Positions 7,629 through 16,693 of a DNA stretch of 64,000 bases are shown piece after piece (the first letter of the stretch is position 1; each line of letters begins with the position of its first letter). Where the stretch lies: assembly GCA_964577955.1 (NCBI GenBank), contig CAZOAZ010000033.1:1-64000 (forward strand). The letters run 5' to 3'. The notes under the pieces are model-generated. The model did not search any database and had not been told where the DNA came from. It saw only the letters and a program-made list of their open reading frames with translations. The translations under genes were made by a program, and so were the position numbers. This DNA comes from CADEEX01 sp964577955. GTDB taxonomy: Bacteria > Acidobacteriota > Vicinamibacteria > Vicinamibacterales > CAVVIG01.

Positions 7629-8509
7629 GTCTTTGGGGCCCCGAGCAGTCGCGTCAGCTTGATGCCCTGACGCTCGGGGCCTCGTCGGGACGGCCCGTTG
7701 CTCATGCCGCCGGCACGCGCGCCGCCCGTGCGCGGGGAGCCGGCGCCGAGTTCCATGATTACCTGGCGTACCAGCCGGGAGATGATCCGCGTTCAATCGA
7801 CTGGACCATCCATGCGCGGTTGCGCCAGCTCGTCGTACGAACGAGGCGGGCCGACGCCGTCCTCCGCGCGCATTTGCTGATCGACACCAGCGCTTCGATG
7901 AGCGCTGGCGGCGGCGACCGCTTGGCCTCTGTGTCTGCGCTGGCCGCCGCGCTCGCCTATGTGGCCATTCGACAGCGGGACGCCGTGGGCCTGGCGCTGT
8001 TCGATGAATCGATCACCGCACGGCTCGCCGCCGCGTCCGGCTGGCAGCAGTTCCCTCACATCGTTCGACTGCTCGACGGCATCCAGGCCGGTGGACGCTC
8101 GGATCTTGCGCGCGCCCTGACCGACTTCGCCAACTCGGTCAGCAGCCCAGGTCTGGTCGTGGTGATGTCGGACTTCTTTGAAGAGACGGATATTCGCGCA
8201 GCCCTCCGCTATCTGCTGCACAGAGGTTTTACTCCGGCGGTCATTCAGACCGTGACGGCCAACGAAGTCGACCCTCGCTTCGAGGGACCGATCGAGATCG
8301 TCGACGCCGAAGATCCGAACGGCAGGACTCAGCTCGTACAGCCATCGGTTGTCGCGGCGTATCGCGCGCGCATGCTGGCATGGTCGGCCGACCTCGGTGA
8401 ATTCTGCGCCGCCAGGGGCCTGATCTGGCTGCGGCTCGTCGTGCCCTGTCAGTTCGATCAACTGATCGAGCAGAGCATCCGGGCCGGACTCCTCGGCGTC
8501 CAGAGGTAG
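7625..8509 (+). CDS. DUF58 domain protein (VWA-like partner of MoxR)
   Basis: A 294-residue protein with ATG at 7625 overlapping the moxR-type stop. It has the DUF58 hallmark around residues 37-63 (AEFHDYLAYQPGDDPRSIDW) followed by RTRRADA, and a VWA-like fold with the MIDAS-type LIDTSASMS near residues 83-91. DUF58 proteins are nearly always encoded beside MoxR ATPases and are taken to be their adaptor or client. No signal peptide or clear membrane helix is visible, so it is probably cytoplasmic or peripheral. It ends 4 nt before the large VWA gene. Confidence 0.93.
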   Translation: MSLWGPEQSRQLDALTLGASSGRPVAHAAGTRAARARGAGAEFHDYLAYQPGDDPRSIDWTIHARLRQLVVRTRRADAVLRAHLLIDTSASMSAGGGDRLASVSALAAALAYVAIRQRDAVGLALFDESITARLAAASGWQQFPHIVRLLDGIQAGGRSDLARALTDFANSVSSPGLVVVMSDFFEETDIRAALRYLLHRGFTPAVIQTVTANEVDPRFEGPIEIVDAEDPNGRTQLVQPSVVAAYRARMLAWSADLGEFCAARGLIWLRLVVPCQFDQLIEQSIRAGLLGVQR

Positions 8510-8513
8510 CGTC

Positions 8514-11500
8514 GTGCTCTTTACGCACCCCTGGGCCTTGTCGCTTCTGTTGCTCCTGCCGTTGCCCTGGTGGTTGAACCGGCATCGGCCACCCACGCGA
8601 CGCCTGGTGGTCTCGAACTTGTTCCTCTGGGTAAACGCCAGTGCCGACGCGTCGGACGTGGCCGCCCGTCGGGTGAAATCATCTCTCGTCGCAACTCTAC
8701 GAACGGCGATTCTCGCGGCGCTCATACTCGCGGCGGCGGGTCCGCGGTTCGCGTCGCTCGGACCGCACGCCGCAATCATCCTCGACGTCTCCGCCAGCAT
8801 GGGTGCGCGCGACGGGACGACCACTCGCCTCGAATCAGCGAAGGCGCTGGCCGAGCAGACGATCGCGCGGTGGCCATCGAGCACACAGGTCCACCTGATT
8901 CGAGCCGGAGTCGACGCCGCCATCATCGGCGCGTTCACGGTCCGTGACGGCGCGCTCGCGCGCGCACTGGCGGCGCTCGAAGCAACCGCCGGCGCCGGCG
9001 ATCTCGAAGCGGCCATTCAGGTCGCCAGTGTGGCGGGCGTCGAACGTGACCACATCCATGTCTTCACTGACCGCTCACTCACCAACGAGAGCGAATCGAG
9101 GAACGCCAATTGGCACCGCGTGGGTTCGGCTGCCGAGAATCTCGCGCTGTCGATGTTGACGACCGACCAGGCGCCGGGCGACTCGGTGCCTCACGTGTAT
9201 GCGGTCCTCCGCAACTTTGGGCGCCTTCCACACGACGCTCGTCTCGTCATCGAGCAGTCTGGACGCACACTCCTCGACGAACCGGCGACGCTTGGTCCCG
9301 GCGGCGAACACACCGCTCGCTTAGCAGTCTCGAGCGAAGGTGCGATCTCTGCGCGCGTCGTGGCCGACGACGCGCTGGCGGTGGACAACGAACGCTTCGC
9401 GGTTGTGCGTCGACGGGAGCCGCTCACCGTGACCGCGTTCGGACCCTTGCCGCGGAGTCTCGAAAGGGCGCTGCGAACGCACAAGGACGTTGTCCTGACG
9501 CTGCAGCCGGCACCGCCTGCCGCGACTCGTGGCTTGAACCCGGGGAGCCGCGGTACGCAGATCGCCGTCTCGCAGGATTGCCGGGCGCTCCGCGCCATTC
9601 CCACGAACGCGCTGTGCATCCACTCGGGAACCCAACGCCAAGTCGCGGCGCCAATTCGCGTCGATGACGCCAGGCACCCGCTTGCCGGCGGAATCGACGT
9701 TGAGGGCATTCTGGCCGAATCGTTGAGCGCGGACCTCGAGGGTCAGAACCAACACGTTGTGCTCAGCGCCAGCGGAAGACCACTGGTGTTGGCCAACGAA
9801 CACGGCCCCTGGCGCAGCGTCGAATTCGGCATGGCACTCGAGAATTCCGAGTTCAGCTTGTCTGCGGCTTTTCCCGTACTCGTCGCCAACGCCCTCAACT
9901 GGCTGTCGACGACCGACAACGCCCGGGAGATCATCGCTGGCGAGCCGCTGACGTGGCGGCTCCCTGACACATCGACCGCAACCGTTCAGCGCGCCACTGG
10001 TCAGACAGTGCCGGCGCGATTCGAGGACGGACGTCTCACGGTCGTTGACGCGAATTCATCCGGTGTCTATCGCGTGCGCACGTCGGCCGCAGACGAACAA
10101 TTCGCGGTCAACCCGCGCATTGAGGGAGAGTCGAACCTTTCGGAAGAACAACCCTCGGCCGCCCGTGACGAGACGGCATCGACCGTGCCTTCCGCCGCAT
10201 CGTCGGCTGCCGCTCCAGCGCTGGCCCTTGTGGCCATTGTGCTGCTGGCGCTCGAATCGCGGGCGGCACGAACCTTGACGGTCTTCCACGCCGCAGCCGC
10301 CGTGATGCTGATCGCAGCCGCGACTGGGGTCCGGATTCCGCTGGGCCGCTCGCCGCTGGCTGTGGTTGTCGCCGCCGATGTCTCTGACAGCGTCGTGCCA
10401 CGTGACCGTGCCGCGGCGTTCAGGACCGTGGAAGCCTTCACGAAGTCGATGCGTGACGGCGATCGATTCGGACTCGTGACGTTTGGCGCGAGCGCCGCAC
10501 TCGAGCGGCGTCCCAGTGAGGACCGGACAGCGCTCACGCGCAGCGCAGCCATCGACGGGAGCAGCACGGACCTCGCCGCCGGATTGAGGCTTGCGGCCGG
10601 CGTCCTGCCCCCGGATCTTCCGGGACGGATTCTGCTACTGAGCGATGGGCGCGAGACCGCGGAACGGGCAGAGGCCACGGTGTCCGGCCTGCACGGGCGA
10701 GTGCCGGTCGACGTGCTCCCGACGGGCGGGCGGGACGAAGAGGCTCAACGTGTCGTCGCTGTCGTCGCTCCGCGAGTGGTTCGCCGAAACGAAAGTTTTC
10801 CGATTACCGTGCTCCTCGATGGACCGGGGCAACCGAATGCAACGCTGGCGCTTCTTCGGGACGATGCTCAGATTGCCAGCAGTGCGGCAGCGACCGCAGC
10901 CGAGTCGATCGAGTTCGCGGATCGTCTCTCGAACGAAGGGTTCCACGCCTACCGCGCCGTCCTCAACAACTCTGCTGCCGCGGTCCAAGCCCCTGCCCCT
11001 GCCGGTCCCGGCGCGGTTGTCGTCGTCAACGGGGAACCCACCATTCTCGAGATTTCGACCGATCGAGGCGTTCTCGCCTCCACGCTACAAGCAGCGGGAA
11101 TGCGGGTGTCGGTCGTATCGCCGGCCGCTGCGCCGCTCGACGACATCGGACTGTCGGGCGTCTCCGCCGTTGTGCTGGACGACGTGGGTGCCGATCGCTT
11201 CACCGCGGATCAGTTGTCAGCGCTCGCGCGCTACGTGCAACAACGTTCGGGCGGGCTGCTCGTGCTCGGCAGCGCAGGCTCGCTGGCGCTCGACGGATTT
11301 CCTGGCAGCGCGCTCGGCGATGTACTGCCGATCGATCTTCGCCCGCGCGGCGGCAGCGGCTCACCAACGCTCGGGATGGTCGTCGTGTTCGACAAGTCCG
11401 GGAGCATGTCGGAACAAGTCGGGGGCATCCCGAAGATTGCCCTTGCCCGTGCCGCTGTTCGACGAGTGCTGACCGCACTTCCGCCGGGCGACCTGCTCGG

Positions 11501-12758
11501 CGTTGTCGCATTCGACAGAGCCCCAGTCGCCGTTGCTCCTCTCGTACCCGTCCAGAATGCGACAGGTCTCGACGAACGCCTGGGCGCAATCGAACCGGGA
11601 GGCGCGACGGCGATCGGGCCGGCCGCCGAAATGGCCGTCCAGTGGCTTCGCGCTGCAGCGACCAGCGTGGCACGGCGGCACATTCTGCTCGTTTCTGACG
11701 GACGTTCGTCGGCTGCTGATGGCGAACGGGTTCGCACGGCGGTGACTGGAACCGGAATCACTGTTTCAACGATCGCGATCGGACCTGACGCCGATCGAGC
11801 CCTGCTTCAATCACTGGCGGAAACAACCGGCGGCCGTTCGTACTTCCCGGACGATCCGTCCCTGCTTCCGCAACTCGCCGCCCGAGAAGCCGCACGCAGC
11901 GCCGGCGGTTCTTTCGTCCGCGAGCGCGTCGCGGTGGTCGGAAGCACCAGTCCCATTCTGCGCGGTCTCAGCCAGGAGTCGCTTCCTGGCATCTCGGGGT
12001 ATGTCGTCGCCGCAACCAAGCCGAATGCGACGAACGTCCTTTCCTCTCAACGCGGCGATCCGATCCTGGCCGCCGGCCAGGCTGGACTCGGTCGCGTGGC
12101 GACTTTCACCGCGGATCTTCGGTCGGACGCGACCTCGGCGTTTCGCTCCTGGAGGGACGAACCCCGACTCTGGCTGCAGACGATGGCCTGGCTGGCCCGA
12201 CGGACAGATGCCCAGACACTCGACGTCATGCTCGAAGAACGCGACGCAACGCTGGACATTGGGATCGAAGCGGTTGACGCCGACAACCGGCCGTTGGCGC
12301 TCACGAATCCGCACGTCACTCTGCGTTCGCCTGATGGTCAGGTCCGCGAGTTCACGTTGTCGGCGGCCGGCCCGGGCCGTTACACCGTATCGGTGCCCGT
12401 CCGGCAGGTTGGACCGTATGTGGCGACGGCGAGCGCGGTCGGCACCGACGGTATGGAGCGGCATGCAACCGGCGCACTGTATTGGACCGCGGACCGCGAA
12501 CGCACGTCTCGCGGCATCGACCAACGAAAGCTGCAGCGGTTGGCGGACCTGTCGGGAGGACGGATGCTGACGGCGTTGGAGAGTCCGTTCGAACGGCAGC
12601 GGCCGTGGCGGACGGCGAATCCACTCGAATGGCTCATTGGTCTCGCGCTTTCTTTGTTCGTTTTGTACCTTCTGAAAGGCGATCTTCGAGAGGTCATTAG
12701 TCTGCCGAACCGCTTCCTTCGCGACCGCCGTACTGTGCAACCACGCGCCATGGCGTAG
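8514..12758 (+). CDS. giant BatA-like fusion protein with three VWA-type domains and a GATase-like region
   Basis: A 1414-residue membrane protein read from GTG 8514. The N-terminus (residues 1-80) has the BatA pattern: FxHPWALxLLLLLPLPWW, an SNLFLW stretch and a membrane helix near 62-76. A first VWA domain has MIDAS DVSAS at 91-95. Membrane helices near residues 565-610 precede a second VWA (DVSDS near 622-626, then LLSDGRET). A glutamine-amidotransferase-like segment (about 850-945, VLDDVGADRFTAD...GLLVLGS) leads to a third VWA with DKSGSMSE near 960-967 and LLVSDGRSS. A C-terminal beta region and a final membrane helix (about 1370-1388) follow. These units are normally separate genes (BatA/BatB-like and a GATase-like VWA protein), so this is a fusion. 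It closes the MoxR/DUF58 operon. Confidence 0.85.
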   Translation: MLFTHPWALSLLLLLPLPWWLNRHRPPTRRLVVSNLFLWVNASADASDVAARRVKSSLVATLRTAILAALILAAAGPRFASLGPHAAIILDVSASMGARDGTTTRLESAKALAEQTIARWPSSTQVHLIRAGVDAAIIGAFTVRDGALARALAALEATAGAGDLEAAIQVASVAGVERDHIHVFTDRSLTNESESRNANWHRVGSAAENLALSMLTTDQAPGDSVPHVYAVLRNFGRLPHDARLVIEQSGRTLLDEPATLGPGGEHTARLAVSSEGAISARVVADDALAVDNERFAVVRRREPLTVTAFGPLPRSLERALRTHKDVVLTLQPAPPAATRGLNPGSRGTQIAVSQDCRALRAIPTNALCIHSGTQRQVAAPIRVDDARHPLAGGIDVEGILAESLSADLEGQNQHVVLSASGRPLVLANEHGPWRSVEFGMALENSEFSLSAAFPVLVANALNWLSTTDNAREIIAGEPLTWRLPDTSTATVQRATGQTVPARFEDGRLTVVDANSSGVYRVRTSAADEQFAVNPRIEGESNLSEEQPSAARDETASTVPSAASSAAAPALALVAIVLLALESRAARTLTVFHAAAAVMLIAAATGVRIPLGRSPLAVVVAADVSDSVVPRDRAAAFRTVEAFTKSMRDGDRFGLVTFGASAALERRPSEDRTALTRSAAIDGSSTDLAAGLRLAAGVLPPDLPGRILLLSDGRETAERAEATVSGLHGRVPVDVLPTGGRDEEAQRVVAVVAPRVVRRNESFPITVLLDGPGQPNATLALLRDDAQIASSAAATAAESIEFADRLSNEGFHAYRAVLNNSAAAVQAPAPAGPGAVVVVNGEPTILEISTDRGVLASTLQAAGMRVSVVSPAAAPLDDIGLSGVSAVVLDDVGADRFTADQLSALARYVQQRSGGLLVLGSAGSLALDGFPGSALGDVLPIDLRPRGGSGSPTLGMVVVFDKSGSMSEQVGGIPKIALARAAVRRVLTALPPGDLLGVVAFDRAPVAVAPLVPVQNATGLDERLGAIEPGGATAIGPAAEMAVQWLRAAATSVARRHILLVSDGRSSAADGERVRTAVTGTGITVSTIAIGPDADRALLQSLAETTGGRSYFPDDPSLLPQLAAREAARSAGGSFVRERVAVVGSTSPILRGLSQESLPGISGYVVAATKPNATNVLSSQRGDPILAAGQAGLGRVATFTADLRSDATSAFRSWRDEPRLWLQTMAWLARRTDAQTLDVMLEERDATLDIGIEAVDADNRPLALTNPHVTLRSPDGQVREFTLSAAGPGRYTVSVPVRQVGPYVATASAVGTDGMERHATGALYWTADRERTSRGIDQRKLQRLADLSGGRMLTALESPFERQRPWRTANPLEWLIGLALSLFVLYLLKGDLREVISLPNRFLRDRRTVQPRAMA

Positions 12759-12813
12759 AAATTCGAAAGAATTGATAGCCGGAATGAGAATTGGTAGTTC
12801 GAGGTCCTTTTGT

Positions 12814-15800
12814 ATGACGCAACGACGCTATGCAACTTCAGCGCGCACGGCCGCACTCGCCGTGCTCGCGGCCTTCATCGCGGTCGCTTCAGCCAGTGCC
12901 CAGGTCACGACCGGCACGTTGATCGGCCACATCACCGACGCGACAGGTCAGCCGCTCTTCAAGGCGGCGGTCCGAGTCGAGGATGCGGCTCACGGCGTCT
13001 CACGAACAGCGTCGACCGATGAGCTCGGCTTCTACCGGTTTAGCGATCTGCCGCCGGCGATGTACGCGGTGCAGGCCGAAATGTCCGGCTTTCAGCGGCT
13101 GAACCGCAGCAACATCGCGGTCGCCGTGGACTCGACGGTGCGCGTCGATCTCCAGTTGGCCCTTGGCACGCTGACATCGACCGTCGACGTCACGGCAACG
13201 GCGACGCCGGCCCAGACCACGTCGGGCGGCCTTGGCACCGTCGTCAGCCGCCAGCGGATCGATACGCTGCCGCTCAACCGGCGCGATTTTTTCCAACTCG
13301 CCCTGCTGTCCCCTGGGGCCTCGAGCCCAGTCGACGGATCGGAACTCTCGTCGCGCGGCGGGTTCGCTATGCACGCCAACGGGGCCCGTGAAGAGTCGAA
13401 CGACTTTCTCCTCGACGGCGTCGACAACAACGACCCGTACGTGAACCGCTACGTGGTGCAGCCGTCGATCGACAGCGTGGAAGAGTTCAAAGTTGCGACC
13501 AACAGTTACAGCGCCGAATATGGGCGCAACGCCGGCGGGCAGATCAACATCGTCACGCGGCGCGGCACGAACGACCTTCACGGCTTCGGCTACGAGTATT
13601 TCCGGAACGACGCCCTCGACGCGGCCAACTACTTTGCCGAGGGCGACACCGAGCCGTTCAGCCGCAATCAGTTCGGCGGCGGCATCGGCGGGCCGCTGAG
13701 GACCGACCGCACGTTCTTCTTCGGCGCGGTGGACGCGCTCCGTCAGCGCCAGACGCTGAGCCGTCAGGGGATCGTCCCGACGTTCGAGCAGCGGGGCGGC
13801 AACCTGGCGGGCATGGCCACGGCGATCGATCCGTTCACGGGCGCCCCATTTGCCAACAACCGGATTCCCGACGGACGGATCTCGCAAGTCGCTCGGCGCG
13901 TGCTTGCGCTCTTTCCAGAAGCGAACCGTGCCGGCTCGCCGAACTACCTTGGACAGCCGGTGCAGCGCGAGGATCAGACGCAGGCGAACGTCCGCGTCGA
14001 TCACCGAATCGCCACCAGCGACCAGTTGCTGTTCCGCTACAGCGATGGGCAGTCGGAGCTGCTCGCCCCATATACGGAGGGCACGGGGGTCACCGCCGGC
14101 TTTGGCGAGATTGCCACCGACCGCACTTGGAATTTCACCGGACAGCACCAGCGCATGTTCGGCAACAACGCCAACAACTCATTGCGGTTCGCCGTGCACG
14201 GATTCTCGCGTGACGTGCTCACCGAAAACCACGAGACGAACGTCGGTGCAGCCTGGAACGTCAACTGGCTGAACGTACCGGCGGAAGCGCAGGGCTATCC
14301 GATCATCGACGTGGCCGGCTTCTCCCGCATCGGCGACGCGTTCTCACTGCCGCTCCTGCGTGACACCCGCACCTATCAGATCGCCGACGACTTCTCCCTC
14401 GCACGCGGCTCGCACCTCTTCAAGATGGGCGCGGAATTCCGGAAGATCGCGCTGGACAGCCAGCTCGATCTCTTTGCGCGCGGGCAGATGTCGTTCAGCG
14501 GCGCCATTACCGGCAATGCGCTGGCTGACCTGCTGCTCGGATTCCCCTCGTTCGGCCTCCAGGCGCAGGCGGACAATCCGATTCACATGCGGACCCACGC
14601 GTTCTCGGCCTACGTGCAGGACACCTGGCAGGCTCGTCCCAGTCTGACGCTGAACCTCGGCGTCCGCTATCAGTACGACTCGCCGCCGGTCGACGAATTC
14701 GATGGCATGTCGGCCTACGACCCGGCCACGCGCAGCCTCGCCAGGGTCGGCACCAACGGTGTCTCGCGGTCCGGCTTGTCGGCCGACACCAACAACATCG
14801 CGCCGCGCCTGGGCTTCAGCTGGAACGCCGCGGAGAAAACGGTCATTCGCGGCGGATACGGCATCTACTACGACTCCGGGATGCTGACCGTGAACACGTC
14901 GCAGTACTTCAACCCGCCGCAGTTCAACCTGCGAATCTTCTTTCCCACCGCGCAGGGGCTGCTGACGCTTAACGACCCGTTCCCGCTCTCGCGCGGCATC
15001 GTCCCGCCGCCGACGCTCAGCGCCCTGAGCCCGGACATCGTCGGTGGCTACCTGCAGCACTGGAACGGCGCGGTTCAGCGCGAAGTTCCGTCGCTCGGCA
15101 CGCTGACGGTCGCCTACGCTGGATCGAAGGGCTCGAATCTGATCCGGCCGAGAAATCTCAATCAGGCCAGACCGGGAGCCGGCGACGTGCAGGCGCGCCG
15201 GCCCAATCCGGCCTTCGCGGACATCTTCTTCGTCGAGAGCGCCGGCAGCTCGCGCTACGACTCCCTGCAGCTCGCCTTCGATCGGCCACTGAGCCGCCGG
15301 ATCTCGATGCTGGCTTCGTACACGCTCGCGCAGTCGAATGACGATGCCTCGGCGTTCCTGGGAACCCCGTCAGACAAGAACCTGCCGCAGGACAGCACCA
15401 ACCCCGACGCGGAATGGGGTCCGTCGAACTACGACATCCGCCACCGGTTCACGCTGGCTTACATCATCCAGCTGCCGCAGGAGCATGCCTGGACGCGCAA
15501 CACGCAAATCCAGGGAATCACCACGCTCCACTCCGGACAGCCGTTCACGCCGCTCCTCCGCTTCGACAACAGCAACACCGGCAATGTCGGCGGCAGTACG
15601 GCCGGCTCGGATCGCCCGAATGTCTCAGGCGAAACGTCACTCGACAATCCCTCGCCCGATGAGTGGTTCAACACCGCGGCGTTCTCGGTGCCGGCGCGCT
15701 ACACCTTCGGAAATGCCGGGAGGAACAGTCTCCGTGGGCCGGGGTACGCGTCGTTCGACCTCGCCGTGTCGCGCCGCATTCCGTTCGGCACGCAGGCGGT

Positions 15801-15948
15801 CACGCTCGAATTCCAGGTGTTCAACCTGTTCGATCGCGCGAACTTCGATCTGCCCGAGCACAACGCCGACGAGCCGGCGACGTTCGGTCGCATCTTCTCG
15901 GCCAAGGCGCCGCGCGAGCTCCAGCTGACCGCGCGCTTCACGTTCTAG
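12814..15948 (+). CDS. Oar-like TonB-dependent receptor with carboxypeptidase-regulatory N-terminus
   Basis: A 1044-residue outer-membrane protein. ATG 12814 is preferred because GAGGT lies 8 nt upstream and the signal peptide then starts MTQRRYATSARTAA and ends near ASASAQ. Residues about 32-115 form a carboxypeptidase-regulatory-like beta sandwich (GTLIGHITDATGQPL...). The plug follows, with TLPLNRRDFFQL, LLDGVDNNDPY and GRNAGGQINIVTRRGTN, and then a long beta barrel ending in an aromatic terminal strand (LQLTARFTF). Such proteins are abundant in Acidobacteriota and import large substrates across the outer membrane; the ligand is unknown. It lies 55 nt after the VWA gene in an A/T-richer gap and may have its own promoter. 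Confidence 0.93.
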   Translation: MTQRRYATSARTAALAVLAAFIAVASASAQVTTGTLIGHITDATGQPLFKAAVRVEDAAHGVSRTASTDELGFYRFSDLPPAMYAVQAEMSGFQRLNRSNIAVAVDSTVRVDLQLALGTLTSTVDVTATATPAQTTSGGLGTVVSRQRIDTLPLNRRDFFQLALLSPGASSPVDGSELSSRGGFAMHANGAREESNDFLLDGVDNNDPYVNRYVVQPSIDSVEEFKVATNSYSAEYGRNAGGQINIVTRRGTNDLHGFGYEYFRNDALDAANYFAEGDTEPFSRNQFGGGIGGPLRTDRTFFFGAVDALRQRQTLSRQGIVPTFEQRGGNLAGMATAIDPFTGAPFANNRIPDGRISQVARRVLALFPEANRAGSPNYLGQPVQREDQTQANVRVDHRIATSDQLLFRYSDGQSELLAPYTEGTGVTAGFGEIATDRTWNFTGQHQRMFGNNANNSLRFAVHGFSRDVLTENHETNVGAAWNVNWLNVPAEAQGYPIIDVAGFSRIGDAFSLPLLRDTRTYQIADDFSLARGSHLFKMGAEFRKIALDSQLDLFARGQMSFSGAITGNALADLLLGFPSFGLQAQADNPIHMRTHAFSAYVQDTWQARPSLTLNLGVRYQYDSPPVDEFDGMSAYDPATRSLARVGTNGVSRSGLSADTNNIAPRLGFSWNAAEKTVIRGGYGIYYDSGMLTVNTSQYFNPPQFNLRIFFPTAQGLLTLNDPFPLSRGIVPPPTLSALSPDIVGGYLQHWNGAVQREVPSLGTLTVAYAGSKGSNLIRPRNLNQARPGAGDVQARRPNPAFADIFFVESAGSSRYDSLQLAFDRPLSRRISMLASYTLAQSNDDASAFLGTPSDKNLPQDSTNPDAEWGPSNYDIRHRFTLAYIIQLPQEHAWTRNTQIQGITTLHSGQPFTPLLRFDNSNTGNVGGSTAGSDRPNVSGETSLDNPSPDEWFNTAAFSVPARYTFGNAGRNSLRGPGYASFDLAVSRRIPFGTQAVTLEFQVFNLFDRANFDLPEHNADEPATFGRIFSAKAPRELQLTARFTF

Positions 15949-15967
15949 TCCGTTCAACAGTACGTGG

Positions 15968-15987
15968 GGTCCGGCTTCAGCCGGACC
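15968..15987. terminator. palindromic hairpin between convergent genes
   Basis: A perfect 8-bp stem GGTCCGGC / GCCGGACC with loop ttca lies 19 nt after the receptor stop and 28 nt beyond the stop of the opposing DedA gene. There is no T-run, so it may be a bidirectional 3'-end structure or a REP-like element rather than a classical intrinsic terminator. The form, GC stem with a 4-nt T/A-rich loop, is shared with the repeats at 45868 and 56745. Confidence 0.5.
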
Positions 15988-16015
15988 TTGCGAATCGGAA
16001 GCCGGATTCCACAAA

Positions 16016-16657
16016 CTATCGGCGTTCCAGACGGTCGCGGCGCGAAAAGAACCAGACCGCGGCGCCGCCGGCGATCGCAATCGTCATGACCACCGCCGGC
16101 ACCAGACTGCCGGCCTGCCTCGAGGCGGCGCCCGCATAGGCGTAGACGAACACAATCGGCGCGGTGCCGAGGAGCGACGTCCAGAGAAACATCGCGCGGC
16201 TCATGGTGGAGAATCCGGCCACCACGCTCATCGTTTCCATGAGAATCGGCAACGCGCGGCTGACGACGACCGCCGCGGCGCCGTGCGTGGCGAACATTCG
16301 GGACAACCATTCGAGATCGTCGTCGCTGACGATTCGCCGGGAGGCGCGCTTGCCATAGCGTCGCACCAGCTCGAATCCCATCCACTCGCCGCCAATCGAT
16401 CCGACCAGCGCCAGCAGTCCGCCCCACCAGACTCCAAAAGCGGCACCGCTCAGAATCATGACAAGACTCGACGGCACGGGCAGGAACAAGTCGACCGCCA
16501 GCAGGCCGATGACGACGAGCGCACTGCCTGCGCCGGCGGACGCCAACTGCGCCTGCAGCCATCCAGAGATGTCGATGCCGAGGAGGTTTTCGAAGAACAG
16601 CTTCGAACCGGCAACAACAGCAGCGACAAGGAACACGAGCACGAGTGCCCGTCTCAC
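16016..16657 (-). CDS. DedA/VTT-family membrane protein
   Basis: A 213-residue integral membrane protein. The VTT (SNARE-associated/DedA) signature is visible as LFLPVPSSLVMILSGAAFG near residues 57-75, followed by the GxxxGEWMGFELVRRYG region and a later re-entrant-type segment (SRALPILMETMSVVAG). Hydrophobic segments lie at about 4-20, 45-65, 75-93, 125-150, 155-175 and 183-203. DedA-family proteins are linked to lipid carrier recycling and membrane potential homeostasis. It lies 36 nt downstream of the next minus-strand membrane protein gene, so the two are probably co-transcribed. Confidence 0.85.
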   Translation of the reverse strand: MRRALVLVFLVAAVVAGSKLFFENLLGIDISGWLQAQLASAGAGSALVVIGLLAVDLFLPVPSSLVMILSGAAFGVWWGGLLALVGSIGGEWMGFELVRRYGKRASRRIVSDDDLEWLSRMFATHGAAAVVVSRALPILMETMSVVAGFSTMSRAMFLWTSLLGTAPIVFVYAYAGAASRQAGSLVPAVVMTIAIAGGAAVWFFSRRDRLERR

Positions 16658-16693
16658 GCGGCGGCCTCGCGTCCCATCATTCGCATCGGCGTC

